This document shows positions 17,883 to 26,615 of a stretch of 64,000 bases of DNA, in pieces (within the stretch, counting starts at the first letter, position 1; each line of letters begins with the position of its first letter). A program made the position numbers and the translations under genes. The stretch comes from Niastella koreensis GR20-10 (GTDB lineage: Bacteria; Bacteroidota; Bacteroidia; Chitinophagales; Chitinophagaceae): contig NC_016609.1 of NCBI RefSeq assembly GCF_000246855.1, forward strand, positions 7,700,744-7,764,743, in the 5' to 3' direction. The notes under the pieces were generated by a model. The model ran no database searches, had not been told where the DNA came from, and saw only the letters and a list, made by a program, of their open reading frames with translations.

Positions 17883-18059
17883 TTAGCTCAGTACCACTTT
17901 CTTCGTCTGCAACACATAGATCCACAACGCGGCAGATAAATAACTGGTCAGTACCAGCAGTGCAGAGAAGGCGTAATGTCCATGTTGAAATAATACAAAA
18001 CTTACTATACTGGCAATTACTATCAGAATGATGGTAGTGAGGGTAAAAAACGTTTTCAT
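17883..18059 (-). CDS. Small membrane protein, 58 residues, two predicted helices
   Basis: ATG at 18059, TAA at 17883-17885. The reading is MKTFFTLTTIILIVIASIVS..., then HGHYAFSALLVLTSYLSAALWIYVLQ, ending TKKVVLS. Two hydrophobic segments (about 5-24 and 31-50) are separated by a short polar HGHYA turn, and the C-terminal TKK is basic, so both ends probably face the cytoplasm. The clean ATG, in-frame stop, strong helix pattern and a good downstream terminator argue that it is real, although it is short. Function unknown. Confidence 0.6.
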   Translation of the reverse strand: MKTFFTLTTIILIVIASIVSFVLFQHGHYAFSALLVLTSYLSAALWIYVLQTKKVVLS

Positions 18060-18246
18060 ATAAAATGCTTTTAAGGTGAATATTTTTATTACTTGTTATT
18101 AGCGTGTTGCTTTGTATAATAGAAGGTACAGGAGGCTGGAAGTTTATTAAAGAAATGCTAAGAAGAAAGCTGTATTTATAAGGGGTAAACGGGAGCTGGC
18201 GGGTATTAGTAATTCCTTAACAGAAGGGCTTTAAACGCAGAATGCG

Positions 18247-18292
18247 TAACGCCTAACGCAGATACAGTGGTGCATTTTCGCGTTAGGCGTTA
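18247..18292. terminator. Inverted repeat, possible terminator
   Basis: Perfect 13-bp arms TAACGCCTAACGC (18247-18259) and its reverse complement (18280-18292) with a 20-base loop, 10 bases downstream of the thioesterase stop. There is no strong T-run directly after it on the minus strand, so it may be a repeat element and not an efficient terminator. Confidence 0.45.
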
Positions 18293-18302
18293 AGTGTTTG
18301 GC

Positions 18303-18776
18303 TTATTGAACGGGGTTCCTTAACGTTTTTATTCTTTCGTTTAAACCTGCGGGTATATCCACATCATCTACTTTCATGGTGGCTGCAAATTCCATAAAGA
18401 AGGCAGGGTGGTCTTTTCTGCGGCCTGTTTTTATATCCACGCTGGTAAAGTTTGTCCACATGATGGCCTTCAGGGTTTCCTGCTTTTCGTCAAACAACAA
18501 CAATTCCACCAGTACATGCGACTCACCTAATTCAATAAGGCGCGACTCAATACAAACGATCTCATTATAAAAAACCGGACGCAGGTATTGGATATTATGG
18601 CTGCGGGTAACCCAGGCCAGGCCCTGTTTATGATATTCAGACAGGGTTATATTGTAATACTGTTTCAAATGATCTTCACGGGCGTTCAACATATAATCTA
18701 TGTACCGAGCATTGTTCAAATGTCCCAGCGGATCGCAATCACTAAAGCGTACTGTATAAAATGTTTTCAGTTGCAT
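18303..18776 (-). CDS. Acyl-CoA thioesterase (4HBT hot-dog family)
   Basis: 157 residues. The hot-dog fold motif is clear at the N-terminus: FYTVRFSDCDPLGHLNNARYIDYMLNARED (Asp17 in DPLGHLNN region is the catalytic-type residue of the 4HBT family), followed by WVTRSHNIQYLRPVFYNEIVCIESR. It should hydrolyse acyl-CoA thioesters in the cytoplasm; the chain specificity is unknown. It lies 10 bp after the TetR gene and is co-transcribed, which suggests it is the regulator's main target. Confidence 0.85.
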   Translation of the reverse strand: MQLKTFYTVRFSDCDPLGHLNNARYIDYMLNAREDHLKQYYNITLSEYHKQGLAWVTRSHNIQYLRPVFYNEIVCIESRLIELGESHVLVELLLFDEKQETLKAIMWTNFTSVDIKTGRRKDHPAFFMEFAATMKVDDVDIPAGLNERIKTLRNPVQ

Positions 18777-18786
18777 TTGTACTGTT

Positions 18787-19386
18787 TTATGAATGGTTCA
18801 TGTATTCTGTTTCCATGCGGTATTTAAGACTCTCCAGTAATCTGTTCAGCACCGTTACATCGTCGAGCACTTTGGCCATCATTATACCGCCTTCTATTTG
18901 GGCAAAGATCAATTCGGCTTCTTTCTTTACATTCAGATCGCTTCTGAACGATCCTTCCTGTATGCCTTTTTTTAAAATATGTTGCAGTGAGCCCAACATT
19001 TCCTGCAGCGCCAGTTTGGCTTTCTTCTTTAAAAAAGGATAGGCATCGTCGGCATCAACAGCGGTATTCATCAACGGGCAACCACCTTCAATTGATGGTG
19101 TAACGGTGTAGTTCTTATAATACTGAAAAATGGTTTGCAGTTTTTCAACACCCGTCTTTTTTGATTTTATCTTCAGGCCAATATCTTCTTTCAACAGGTT
19201 ATAGGAGTATTCAAATGCCAGGGCGGCAATTTCATCCTTGCTTTCAAAATTACCATACAAGCCGCCTTTGGCCAGGCCGGTCGCCTTCATAATATCGCTC
19301 ATGGAAGTGCCTGCATAACCCTTTTTATTAAACAGGGGAGCTGCTTTGGCAATAATGAACTCTTTTGTTTTTTCTGCTTTTGTCAC
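18787..19386 (-). CDS. TetR/AcrR family transcriptional regulator
   Basis: 199 residues from a GTG start (MTKAEKTKEFIIAKAAPLFNKKGYAGTSMSDIMKATGLAKGGLYGNFESKDEIAALAF): a complete TetR helix-turn-helix with the LAKGGLYGNFESKDE recognition region. The C-terminal ligand domain is of the TetR_C type often seen near acyl-CoA or efflux genes. A 16-bp palindrome sits 11 bases upstream of its start and should mediate autorepression. It forms an operon with the thioesterase gene and is divergent from the MATE efflux gene 306 bp away. Confidence 0.9.
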   Translation of the reverse strand: MTKAEKTKEFIIAKAAPLFNKKGYAGTSMSDIMKATGLAKGGLYGNFESKDEIAALAFEYSYNLLKEDIGLKIKSKKTGVEKLQTIFQYYKNYTVTPSIEGGCPLMNTAVDADDAYPFLKKKAKLALQEMLGSLQHILKKGIQEGSFRSDLNVKKEAELIFAQIEGGIMMAKVLDDVTVLNRLLESLKYRMETEYMNHS

Positions 19387-19396
19387 GCAGCAAAAA

Positions 19397-19412
19397 TAAA
19401 CCGATCGGTCTA
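19397..19412. promoter_or_regulatory. Likely TetR operator
   Basis: TAAACCGATCGGTCTA: a perfect ACCGATCGGT core with one mismatched pair in the outer arms. It lies 11 bases in front of the TetR GTG start. ACCGATCGGT is a common core for TetR repressors, so it probably controls the TetR-thioesterase operon and possibly the divergent MATE gene. Confidence 0.7.
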
Positions 19413-19529
19413 ATTTATAAATTAAAGTTTACTTAATGCTTCAGAGCCGGATTTTCCGGGTTCATCGGATATTATCTGCATCATGGTGTCTTGAGGGCGG
19501 AAAAAGTTTTAGGTTTTGCCTGTATTCTC

Positions 19530-19537
19530 TACCTTTG
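19530..19537 (+). promoter_or_regulatory. Candidate -7 box (TACCTTTG) for the MATE gene
   Basis: TACCTTTG fits the Bacteroidota TAnnTTTG element exactly. The -33 position holds only a weak TTTT. Transcription would start near 19544, giving a leader of about 148 bases before the MATE ATG. Confidence 0.45.
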
Positions 19538-19691
19538 CCTCTCTTCAATTTAATGCTTATGAAGTTTTAAGACCCAGTTCGCTGCAGCATCAGGCATGTT
19601 TCACGAACGTACCAGACTCCTCTACACCTTTTGACTGCGTTGGCAGCGCTTCCGTTTTATTTATTGTATTACTTGTTAAACAGCATTTTAT

Positions 19692-21116
19692 ATGTCGGAT
19701 CAAACACCCAACATAGGTACTATGCGTATCAGATCTTTTTTCTCGTTATTCAAACTGGCGTTATCGGGCCAGCAGCAGGATTACACCCAGGGCAGTATTC
19801 GCCGTGCCGTTTTTTTACTGGCCGTACCCATGATCCTTGAAATGTGCATGGAGTCGGTTTTTGCGGTGGTAGATATTTATTTTGTAGGCCATCTTGGCAA
19901 AAACGAAGCCGTATCAACAGTGGTGCTTACCGAATCGGTGCTTACCATTGTTTATTCACTGGCTATTGGTTTAAGTATGGCAGCTACCGCCCTGGTAGCG
20001 CGCCGCATTGGGGAAAAGAATCCCGAGGCAGCATCAAAAGCCGGGATACAATCAATGTTAATTGCATTCCTGTTTACAGCTGTTATCAGCACCACCGGTT
20101 TATTTTTTGCGCCCGATGTATTAAAGCTGATGGGGGCTTCTGCTGAAACCATTCACATTGGCACCAATTATACCCGGATTATTTATGGTGGCAGCATCGT
20201 AATTATGTTGCTGTTCCTGATAAATGGTATTTTCAGGGGAGCAGGTGATGCATCGATGGCTATGCGATCTTTATGGATCGCCAACATTTGTAATATCATT
20301 CTTTGCCCGGTATTAATTTACGGGGCAGGTCCCATTCCTGGTTTTGGCATTACCGGCGCCGCCATGGCCACTACCATTGGCCGCGGTATTGGGGTGCTTT
20401 ATCAGCTTTATCATTTATTCAGCGGTAAACGGGTTATCAAAGTAAGAAGACAGGATTTTATTCCCGACTGGCCGATCATTAAATCTATCTCAAATATTGC
20501 CTGGACGGGTACTGCGCAATTCCTGATCGCCTCTGCCAGCTGGATGGTGCTGGCCCGTATTATGGCTGAGTTTGGTGATACCGCTGTTGCCGGCTATGGG
20601 GTAGCCATCCGGTTGATCATGTTCTTCTTATTACCCGCATGGGGAATGAGCAATGCTGCCGCCACGCTGGTTGGTCAAAACCTCGGTGCCCAGCAACCAC
20701 TGCGGGCCGAACAATCGGTATGGCGTACTGCTAAATACAATACCATCTTTATGATCTTTGTAACGCTGGTGTTCATGCTTTTTGCTCAACCCATAGTGGC
20801 ATTTATGAACAAGGATGTTACGGTTGAATCTTACGCGGTAATGGCGTTGCGCATTGTAAGCCTTGGGTATATTTTCTTTGGCGTAGGGATGGTTGTTACC
20901 AATGCCTTTAATGGCGCCGGTGATACCCGCACCCCCACACTGATAAACATCTTTGGTTTCTGGATGTTCCAGGTGCCGCTGGCATTTCTGTTGGCCATGG
21001 TGTTTAAGCTGGGGCCGAAGGGCGTATTTATCGCTATTGTGCTGGCCGAAACGGGCATTACCATTGCCGGTATCATCCTTTTCAGGAAAGGCAAATGGAA
21101 GAAAGTCAAAATATAA
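19692..21116 (+). CDS. MATE family efflux transporter
   Basis: 474 residues with about 12 hydrophobic helices in two related halves, MatE motifs: GSIRRAVFLLAVPMILEMCMESVFAVVDIYFVGHLG, and in the second half ASASWMVLARIMAEFGDTAVAGYGVAIRL... GAGDTRTPT. Members export cationic drugs or metabolites with Na+ or H+ antiport through the inner membrane. It is divergent from the TetR operon. The start ATG at 19692 is preferred; another Met lies ten residues on. Confidence 0.9.
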   Translation: MSDQTPNIGTMRIRSFFSLFKLALSGQQQDYTQGSIRRAVFLLAVPMILEMCMESVFAVVDIYFVGHLGKNEAVSTVVLTESVLTIVYSLAIGLSMAATALVARRIGEKNPEAASKAGIQSMLIAFLFTAVISTTGLFFAPDVLKLMGASAETIHIGTNYTRIIYGGSIVIMLLFLINGIFRGAGDASMAMRSLWIANICNIILCPVLIYGAGPIPGFGITGAAMATTIGRGIGVLYQLYHLFSGKRVIKVRRQDFIPDWPIIKSISNIAWTGTAQFLIASASWMVLARIMAEFGDTAVAGYGVAIRLIMFFLLPAWGMSNAAATLVGQNLGAQQPLRAEQSVWRTAKYNTIFMIFVTLVFMLFAQPIVAFMNKDVTVESYAVMALRIVSLGYIFFGVGMVVTNAFNGAGDTRTPTLINIFGFWMFQVPLAFLLAMVFKLGPKGVFIAIVLAETGITIAGIILFRKGKWKKVKI

Positions 21117-21128
21117 CGGCTCCTTTAT

Positions 21129-21158
21129 AAAAGGGCTGACGGTATCGTCAGCCCTTTT
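21129..21158. terminator. Strong hairpin terminator
   Basis: Perfect 13-bp stem AAAAGGGCTGACG/CGTCAGCCCTTTT with a GTAT loop, 12 bases past the MATE stop. Confidence 0.85.
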
Positions 21159-21215
21159 CATTTTTGGCGGAATAGCTTTTGCAATTACTGGTTAATTCGT
21201 TAAGTTACAACCAGC

Positions 21216-22253
21216 ATGAAGCAACAAATACCCAACAATGCCATCAGGCAGGTTCTTATTTTAGCCACCATTATTATCCTCGGCTTAGTATTGTTTAACC
21301 AGTTAAAAAGCCTGATACCAGCTTTTCTGGGGGCCTATACACTATATGTGTTGCTACGTAAATGGATGTTCGTTTTAGAAGGGCGGTATAAATGGAGAAA
21401 AAGCCTGGCCGCTTCCATACTCATGCTGCTCTCTTTCCTGATCATTCTGCTGCCAATTTTCCTGGTAATAAATATGCTCTCTTCAAAAGTGGCCTTTGCC
21501 ATGCAACACTCACAGGAAGTGCTGGCAAGCCTGAAGACATATATTGAAAAACTGGAAGGCCAGTATAAAATAAACATTCTCACAGATACCAACCTGAACA
21601 AAATCACCTCGTGGACCGGAGAAACGGTTCCCAAGATCCTCGGTGGCGCCTTTGATACCCTCACCAGTATTGTGATCATGTATTTTATTCTGTACTTCAT
21701 GTTGGTGGAGGGCCGCAAAATGGAATCGAACTTTTATGACTGGGTTCCCGTGAAAGATGAGAATACCCTGTTGCTGCGCAGGGAACTTAACACCATGGTA
21801 TATTCGAATGCCATCGGCATACCGCTCATTGCCATTTTGCAGGGAGTAGTTGGGCTGATCGGTTACCTGATCCTGGGCGTAAATGAACCCTGGTTCTGGT
21901 TTGTGCTCACCTGCATCACCAGTATGCTGCCAATTCTGGGCGCCGCTATGGCCTATGTGCCAGTGGGGTTGCTATTTTTTGCCAATGGCCATGCCACCAA
22001 GGGAGTTATTATGTTGCTGTACGGCTTTGGCGTTATTGGCACGGTTGATAACCTGTTCAGGTTTGTAATACTGAAACGTATTGGCGATGTGCATCCCCTG
22101 ATCACCGGTTTTGGGGTCATTATCGGGGTAGGACTTTTCGGGTTTATCGGCCTTATATTCGGGCCAATCCTAATTTCACTTTTCCTGGTGCTTATCAAAA
22201 TCTACGCAAACGAATTCAATATTGAGAAAAGAGACCATGCCGGTCCTCAATGA
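21216..22253 (+). CDS. AI-2E family transporter (PerM/YdiK-like)
   Basis: 345 residues. The typical pattern is present: paired N-terminal helices (about 13-30 and 34-48), then helix 3 (about 62-85), a cytoplasmic or periplasmic helical domain (about 90-135), and a C-terminal bundle with FVLTCITSMLPILGAAMAYVPVGLLFF, FGVIIGVGLFGFIGLIFGPILISL. The family includes exporters of AI-2 and Na+/H+ antiporters; the substrate cannot be inferred. It is a single gene. Confidence 0.88.
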   Translation: MKQQIPNNAIRQVLILATIIILGLVLFNQLKSLIPAFLGAYTLYVLLRKWMFVLEGRYKWRKSLAASILMLLSFLIILLPIFLVINMLSSKVAFAMQHSQEVLASLKTYIEKLEGQYKINILTDTNLNKITSWTGETVPKILGGAFDTLTSIVIMYFILYFMLVEGRKMESNFYDWVPVKDENTLLLRRELNTMVYSNAIGIPLIAILQGVVGLIGYLILGVNEPWFWFVLTCITSMLPILGAAMAYVPVGLLFFANGHATKGVIMLLYGFGVIGTVDNLFRFVILKRIGDVHPLITGFGVIIGVGLFGFIGLIFGPILISLFLVLIKIYANEFNIEKRDHAGPQ

Positions 22254-22279
22254 TTTGTAGCCCAAATACTTACTCGACT

Positions 22280-22297
22280 CTAGGTAATTTTACCTAG
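22280..22297. promoter_or_regulatory. AT-rich perfect palindrome
   Basis: CTAGGTAA-TT-TTACCTAG, 8-bp perfect arms, 27 bases after the AI-2E gene and 153 bases before the transpeptidase gene. The weak stem and the lack of a T-run favour an operator for the downstream gene over a terminator. Confidence 0.4.
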
Positions 22298-22449
22298 TAT
22301 TTTATACTTCCTTCTCCATATGGTAGAAAATATTTCGGAAAACACGGAATTTTAGGCTAAATCGACGAAAATAATTTTCGGAAACCTTCGTTAAAGGGCG
22401 TAAATCGTGTGAAACCATAGTTGTTAATCGTTTAGAAGTTCAAATTCCT

Positions 22450-23232
22450 ATGAAGCGGACATATAAGAAAATGTCAATGGGTGTGTTGTTGTGCTTTTTG
22501 GCAGTATCGCCGGTAATGAAATCCGGCGCAGCAGAAGAAACAAAAGAACCAGTTACGGTAAAATCAACCAATCCCGTACCGGTATTTACTTCGCTTAAGG
22601 CGATTGTAAAAAAATCGAAAGCTCAAAAACTGGCTGAAGAAGCCATGGACCTGTATAATGTAATGGACCTGAAAAGCTACGGCCTTTCCATGCCGGCCTT
22701 TGAATATGCGCTGAAAGGGTACAAGTACCTGGTGGAAAAAGGAAAGATCATGAAGAATGAAGTGCTTTCCATCTGCGATTTCAGTCAGTCATCCCGCCAG
22801 AAAAGGTTCTATGTAATTGATATGGTCGAAAAGAAAGTGCTGATCAACACCTTTGTGGCACATGGCCGCAAATCGGGTGGCGAGTTTGCAAAGTCTTTCT
22901 CCAATAGTCCCGAGTCGCACAAAAGCAGTCTTGGTTTTTATGTTACCAGCAATACCTATTATGGTAGCCATGGCCTGAGCTTAAAAATTGAAGGCCTGGA
23001 AAAAAATATCAACGACAAAGCCGACAAAAGAAACATCGTTATTCACGGTTCCAACTATGTTGGTGAAGATTATTTAAAATACGCCGCCATGAACGGCCGC
23101 AGTTATGGTTGCCCTGCGCTTCCTGCCGGTGAAACTGAAGAAGTAATTGAAACGATCAAGGAAGGCACCTGCTTATTTATTTACCATCCTACAAGAAGCT
23201 ATATCACCAAATCTAAAGTATTGAATGGTTAG
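22450..23232 (+). CDS. Murein L,D-transpeptidase catalytic domain protein, paralogue
   Basis: 260 residues. Signal peptide MKRTYKKMSMGVLLCFLAVSPVMKSGA; catalytic domain from about 80 with FYVIDMVEKKVLINTFVAHGRKSG, SSLGFYVTSNTYYGSHGLSLKIEG, IVIHGSNYV and the active-site Cys in GRSYGCPALP. It matches the protein at 7054-7857 motif for motif but is shorter at the C-terminus. Role: periplasmic peptidoglycan 3-3 cross-linking or remodelling. It ends at a strong terminator shared with the convergent membrane gene. Confidence 0.85.
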   Translation: MKRTYKKMSMGVLLCFLAVSPVMKSGAAEETKEPVTVKSTNPVPVFTSLKAIVKKSKAQKLAEEAMDLYNVMDLKSYGLSMPAFEYALKGYKYLVEKGKIMKNEVLSICDFSQSSRQKRFYVIDMVEKKVLINTFVAHGRKSGGEFAKSFSNSPESHKSSLGFYVTSNTYYGSHGLSLKIEGLEKNINDKADKRNIVIHGSNYVGEDYLKYAAMNGRSYGCPALPAGETEEVIETIKEGTCLFIYHPTRSYITKSKVLNG

Positions 23233-23250
23233 TTGGTGATTGAAGATAAA

Positions 23251-23288
23251 AAGAAACGGCCCCGATGGTATCGTCGGGGCCGTTTCTT
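23251..23288. terminator. Bidirectional hairpin terminator
   Basis: 15-bp arms AAGAAACGGCCCCGA/TCGGGGCCGTTTCTT with an 8-base loop and T-rich flanks, between convergent genes ending at 23232 and 23303. Confidence 0.85.
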
Positions 23289-23302
23289 TTTTACATTTTA
23301 TG

Positions 23303-23962
23303 CTATTGAAGCCATACGGCCAGTAACTGGCATAAACCGCCGGCTACAAAGCCCAGGTATATTTCTTTCTGAGAATGATCTGAAACTATGAGGCGGGCCG
23401 TGCAAACAATGCCGGCTATCAGGATGGCGATGGAGAAATAAACGCCGGTAACATCCTGTTGATTAAATGCCTGTAGTAAGAAGAAAGTCGCCAGTCCGCC
23501 CACGCCAATCGCATGCATGCTCACTTTGTTGATGATATTCAAAAACCAGGCGGCACACACTCCTAAGAACGAGCCCAACAGAAAATCAGTAAACGCCTGC
23601 GGATTGTCTTTTTGATTATGGAACACGTACCAGGCCCAGAAGTAAAAGATCATGGCCGCAGCATAGGGAATGATCCTTTCTTTCTGTGTGCGTAATTGCA
23701 TGGACTGGATCAGCTTTAACCGCCACATCAAAAACACGGCAAACCCCGGAATAAGGGCCGTATTAAAAAAAACGGAAATAAGCCGGAACAATTTGTATTT
23801 AGCGTTGACCCCCGCAAATGAATAGGGATCAACAAACAACAAATAAGCTGTTACATACGCCGGGATAAACAACGGATGAAAAATATAGGAAAACAGATGG
23901 GCCAGTACCCTTATGGGAGCTGGTTGCTGGGGACGTACAGCAGTAACCGGTGTTGTTGACAT
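23303..23962 (-). CDS. Integral membrane protein, PAP2-like with degenerate active site
   Basis: 219 residues, six predicted helices. The C-terminal half resembles PAP2 phosphatases: KVSMHAIGVGGL where motif 2 (SGH) should be, and ARLIVSDHSQKEIYLGFVAG where motif 3 (SRxxxxxHxxxD) should be. The final Asp of motif 3 is replaced (HSQKE), and motif 1 is only hinted at by QLRTQKERIIPY. It may be a lipid phosphatase relative that has lost activity, or a divergent one. It precedes nothing co-oriented except rpoN, which ends 13 bp upstream; the two genes are probably one transcript. Confidence 0.6.
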   Translation of the reverse strand: MSTTPVTAVRPQQPAPIRVLAHLFSYIFHPLFIPAYVTAYLLFVDPYSFAGVNAKYKLFRLISVFFNTALIPGFAVFLMWRLKLIQSMQLRTQKERIIPYAAAMIFYFWAWYVFHNQKDNPQAFTDFLLGSFLGVCAAWFLNIINKVSMHAIGVGGLATFFLLQAFNQQDVTGVYFSIAILIAGIVCTARLIVSDHSQKEIYLGFVAGGLCQLLAVWLQ

Positions 23963-23975
23963 AAAAAGTTTACTA

Positions 23976-25463
23976 TTACAGTTCTTTGCGTAACCGGGCC
24001 ACCGGAATATTTAATTGTTCGCGGTACTTGGCAACGGTTCGGCGTGCAATATTATAACCTTTTTCCTGCAATAGCTCAGTGAGTTTTTCGTCGCTCAACG
24101 GTTTCTTTTTGCTTTCGCCCTCAATCAGGTCACTGAGGATCTTTTTTACCTCGCGGGTAGATACTTCTTCCCCGCTGTCGGTACTGAGCGATTCACTAAA
24201 GAAGAATTTCAACCGATAAGTTCCGAACTCTGTTTGTACAAATTTGCTGTTGGCCACCCGGCTCACGGTGGAAATATCGAGCCCGGTACGTTCGGCAATA
24301 TCTTTCAGGATCATGGGCTTCATGGTGGTTTCGTCCCCGGTAAGGAAAAACTCCCGCTGATAGGTCATGATGGTTTCCATTACACTGCTCAGCGTATGCT
24401 GGCGTTGTTTAATAGCATCTATGAACCACTTGGCCGCGTCGATCTTTTGTTTAATGAATAACACCGCTTCTTTCTGCCGCTTATCTTTCTTGCTGCCTTT
24501 ATCGTATTCCCGCAACATATCGCGATAGCCTTCGCTGATGCGCAGATCGGGGGCGTTCTTGGAGTTTAAGGTAAGCTCCAGTTTGCCGCCGTTGTTATAT
24601 ACAAAGAAGTCGGGCACTACATAGCTTTCAGCTTTGTTGATGTCGTAATGGTTACCGCCCGGTTTGGGGGTAAGCCTGATGATCTGGGTGATCACATCTT
24701 TCAACCCTTCATCATCGAGGTTCAGGCCACGCTGAATTTTATCGTAGTGCTTTTTGGTAAATTCATCGAAGTAATCGGTAAGAACATCGATGGCCCTGTC
24801 TACGTTCTTGCCTCCGCGTTGCTGGCGATGTAATTGCAATAACAAACATTCCTGCAGATCACGGGCGCATACTCCCGCCGGATCAAACTGTTGAACCATT
24901 TTGATCACCTTCTCTACTTCCTGTTCGTTGGTTTCAATATTCTGGCGGAACGCGAGGTCATCAACGATAGCGGCTGTTTCGCGGCGCAGGTAACCATCGT
25001 CGTCAATACTGCCTACTATCTGTTCTGCAATCCTTCGCTCATTGTCGGTCATCTTCATCATGCCTAACTGCCCCAGCAGGTGCTCATGAAAAGACGTTTC
25101 AATTTTATATGGAACAACTTTTTTGTCATCCATTTCGGGATAGTTATCATCCCGCAATTTGTAATCAGCTATTTCACCATCTTCGTCGCCTACGTATTCG
25201 CTAATGTCGATATTGCCGTATTCATCCTCACTTCCATCTACATCAAAATCCTCCTCGTCGCTGCTGTCGAATTCATCTTTCGTCTCGGTATCATATTCGT
25301 CATGCGCTTCTTCAGACACTTCCAAAGCGGGATTTTCTTCCAGTTCTTCCTTTATCCGTTCTTCCAGATTAGCCGTAGGCACCTGCAGCAATTTCATGAG
25401 CTGAATTTGCTGTGGAGAAAGTTTTTGTAATAGCTTTTGCTGTAAACTTTGACTCAATGCCAT
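23976..25463 (-). CDS. rpoN: RNA polymerase sigma-54 factor
   Basis: 495 residues from the ATG at 25463 ([27 protein letters not shown]). The ORF can be read from a TTG three codons earlier, but this is unlikely. Region I is Gln/Leu-rich (1-45), region II is a long acidic stretch (about 48-115), the core-binding domain follows, and region III carries the helix-turn-helix ([19 protein letters not shown]) and the RpoN box [10 protein letters not shown] near the C-terminus. It directs polymerase to -24/-12 promoters and needs enhancer-binding AAA+ activators, none of which is in the window. Confidence 0.97.
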   Translation of the reverse strand: MALSQSLQQKLLQKLSPQQIQLMKLLQVPTANLEERIKEELEENPALEVSEEAHDEYDTETKDEFDSSDEEDFDVDGSEDEYGNIDISEYVGDEDGEIADYKLRDDNYPEMDDKKVVPYKIETSFHEHLLGQLGMMKMTDNERRIAEQIVGSIDDDGYLRRETAAIVDDLAFRQNIETNEQEVEKVIKMVQQFDPAGVCARDLQECLLLQLHRQQRGGKNVDRAIDVLTDYFDEFTKKHYDKIQRGLNLDDEGLKDVITQIIRLTPKPGGNHYDINKAESYVVPDFFVYNNGGKLELTLNSKNAPDLRISEGYRDMLREYDKGSKKDKRQKEAVLFIKQKIDAAKWFIDAIKQRQHTLSSVMETIMTYQREFFLTGDETTMKPMILKDIAERTGLDISTVSRVANSKFVQTEFGTYRLKFFFSESLSTDSGEEVSTREVKKILSDLIEGESKKKPLSDEKLTELLQEKGYNIARRTVAKYREQLNIPVARLRKEL

Positions 25464-25567
25464 GTGCGTCAATATTTTATTTCTTCAGATTGCCTGAAAA
25501 TTTAACAAAAATTCGCGGCAACCACAAAAATCAGGCCGTAAATTTACAAACAAATGTAATCAACGTT

Positions 25568-25939
25568 GTGAAACGATTTTATAAAATTATTGTCTTTGCG
25601 GCTTTTTGTTTTCGGGCGGGAGTAATTTCGGCTCAAAATCAGGTAAATATAACATTGGACAGGGTGTTATTTTCTCCCGCCAGGGTAGCGCCCATTTCTA
25701 CGTATAACTTGCCGAAAAAGTTACCAACAATTGGTTTTCATGGGCTAAACTATCCCCAAATGGCCACTCCGCCTGTATTTGTGGCCCCAACGGTGGTTAG
25801 TACTATAAGTAACAACTGTTACACCCAACAGTTTGGCTTTTTTTGCAAAAAGGAGTTGCAATTCGAGAAAACCACTAAAGTTCCTCTCAGGTTTCGATTG
25901 GGATCCTTGGATTATGTGGACCGATTGGAGGGAAAGTAG
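25568..25939 (+). CDS. Small secreted hypothetical protein
   Basis: 123 residues from a GTG at 25568 (signal peptide [23 protein letters not shown]). The same frame is open upstream but would overlap the rpoN start. The mature part has Pro-rich [28 protein letters not shown], then [42 protein letters not shown]. The C-terminus resembles small secreted Bacteroidota proteins of unknown role in which the last residues are [22 protein letters not shown]; I recall this pattern but cannot name the family. It is divergent from rpoN. Confidence 0.6.
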   Translation: MKRFYKIIVFAAFCFRAGVISAQNQVNITLDRVLFSPARVAPISTYNLPKKLPTIGFHGLNYPQMATPPVFVAPTVVSTISNNCYTQQFGFFCKKELQFEKTTKVPLRFRLGSLDYVDRLEGK

Positions 25940-25945
25940 CTTTTT

Positions 25946-26003
25946 CGTGAAACGTCAAACGTGAAAGGGTTCGCGAACTGGTTAACAGATCAACTGGTCA
26001 ACT
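25946..26003. repeat. Composite of two dispersed intergenic repeats
   Basis: CGTGAAACGTCAAACGTGAAAGGGTTCGCGAAC (25946-25978) is nearly repeated at 34505-34545. It is followed by GGTTAACAGATCAACTGGTCAAC, a member of the GTTGAC family. Both lie between convergent genes. Confidence 0.5.
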
Positions 26004-26526
26004 ACTTACGAACTATCTTATTTATAACAGTAGCATCATTCTGAAACTTCTCCAAAGTAGTAAGCGCCTGCTTGGGCGTATTGTCTTTAAAGTATTTCTG
26101 TAACCATAATTTGGAGCTGTCTGGCTCGCGCATGGCCCGGTACTGGTCTTTTTCGGCATAGCTGGTGGTAAATACAGCCCCGGCCTCATACATTCTGCGC
26201 AGGGTTAAACAAAGGGTATCACCCGTGGTGCTGTTAATGAGGCTATCGACCATTTCTTTTTTATTACCGGCTATTTCGGCCCTGGTCATTTGCATCTGGC
26301 TTTTCATGATCCAGGAAGTGGCATCGAGGAAAATAATGGAGAGGTCGTTATTTAAATAGTGGGTCTTTCTGAGACTGTCAACATGGTCCTGCGCTTTGCG
26401 GGCTGAATCGCTTACATTATTGACCCCATCGGCAGTGGAATCCTGACTTTTACAACTGGCCAATACTATTAATGCAACCAGGCCGGGTAGGAGGCCTGCT
26501 TTTATAGTGATAACGGTTCTTTTCAT
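26002..26526 (-). CDS. Hypothetical lipoprotein
   Basis: 174 residues. Lipoprotein signal ends VALIVLASC (Cys25), followed by a Ser/Asp linker and a helical domain (SARKAQDHVDSLRKTHYLNNDLSIIFLDATSWIMKSQMQMTRAEIAGNKKEM split over about 40-95; RRMYEAGAVFTTSYAEKDQYRAMREPDSSKLWLQKYFKDN over about 109-148). I do not recognise the family. It is expected at the inner face of the outer membrane. It stands alone, 89 bp downstream of the DegT gene on the same strand. Confidence 0.65.
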   Translation of the reverse strand: MKRTVITIKAGLLPGLVALIVLASCKSQDSTADGVNNVSDSARKAQDHVDSLRKTHYLNNDLSIIFLDATSWIMKSQMQMTRAEIAGNKKEMVDSLINSTTGDTLCLTLRRMYEAGAVFTTSYAEKDQYRAMREPDSSKLWLQKYFKDNTPKQALTTLEKFQNDATVINKIVRK

Positions 26527-26615
26527 TTTCTAAATACGCCGGTTTTGTAAAGTTTAGAAGGTGACCGCCGTTAGGCAATCACCTTCTAAACGCAAGCCCG
26601 ATTTTAAAATTATTA

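Noticed and set aside
20631-21161. 176-codon minus-strand frame
   Set aside because: Antisense of the MATE gene.
25412-25567. N-terminal extension of the small secreted protein at 25568
   Set aside because: It would overlap the rpoN start and displace a clear signal peptide.
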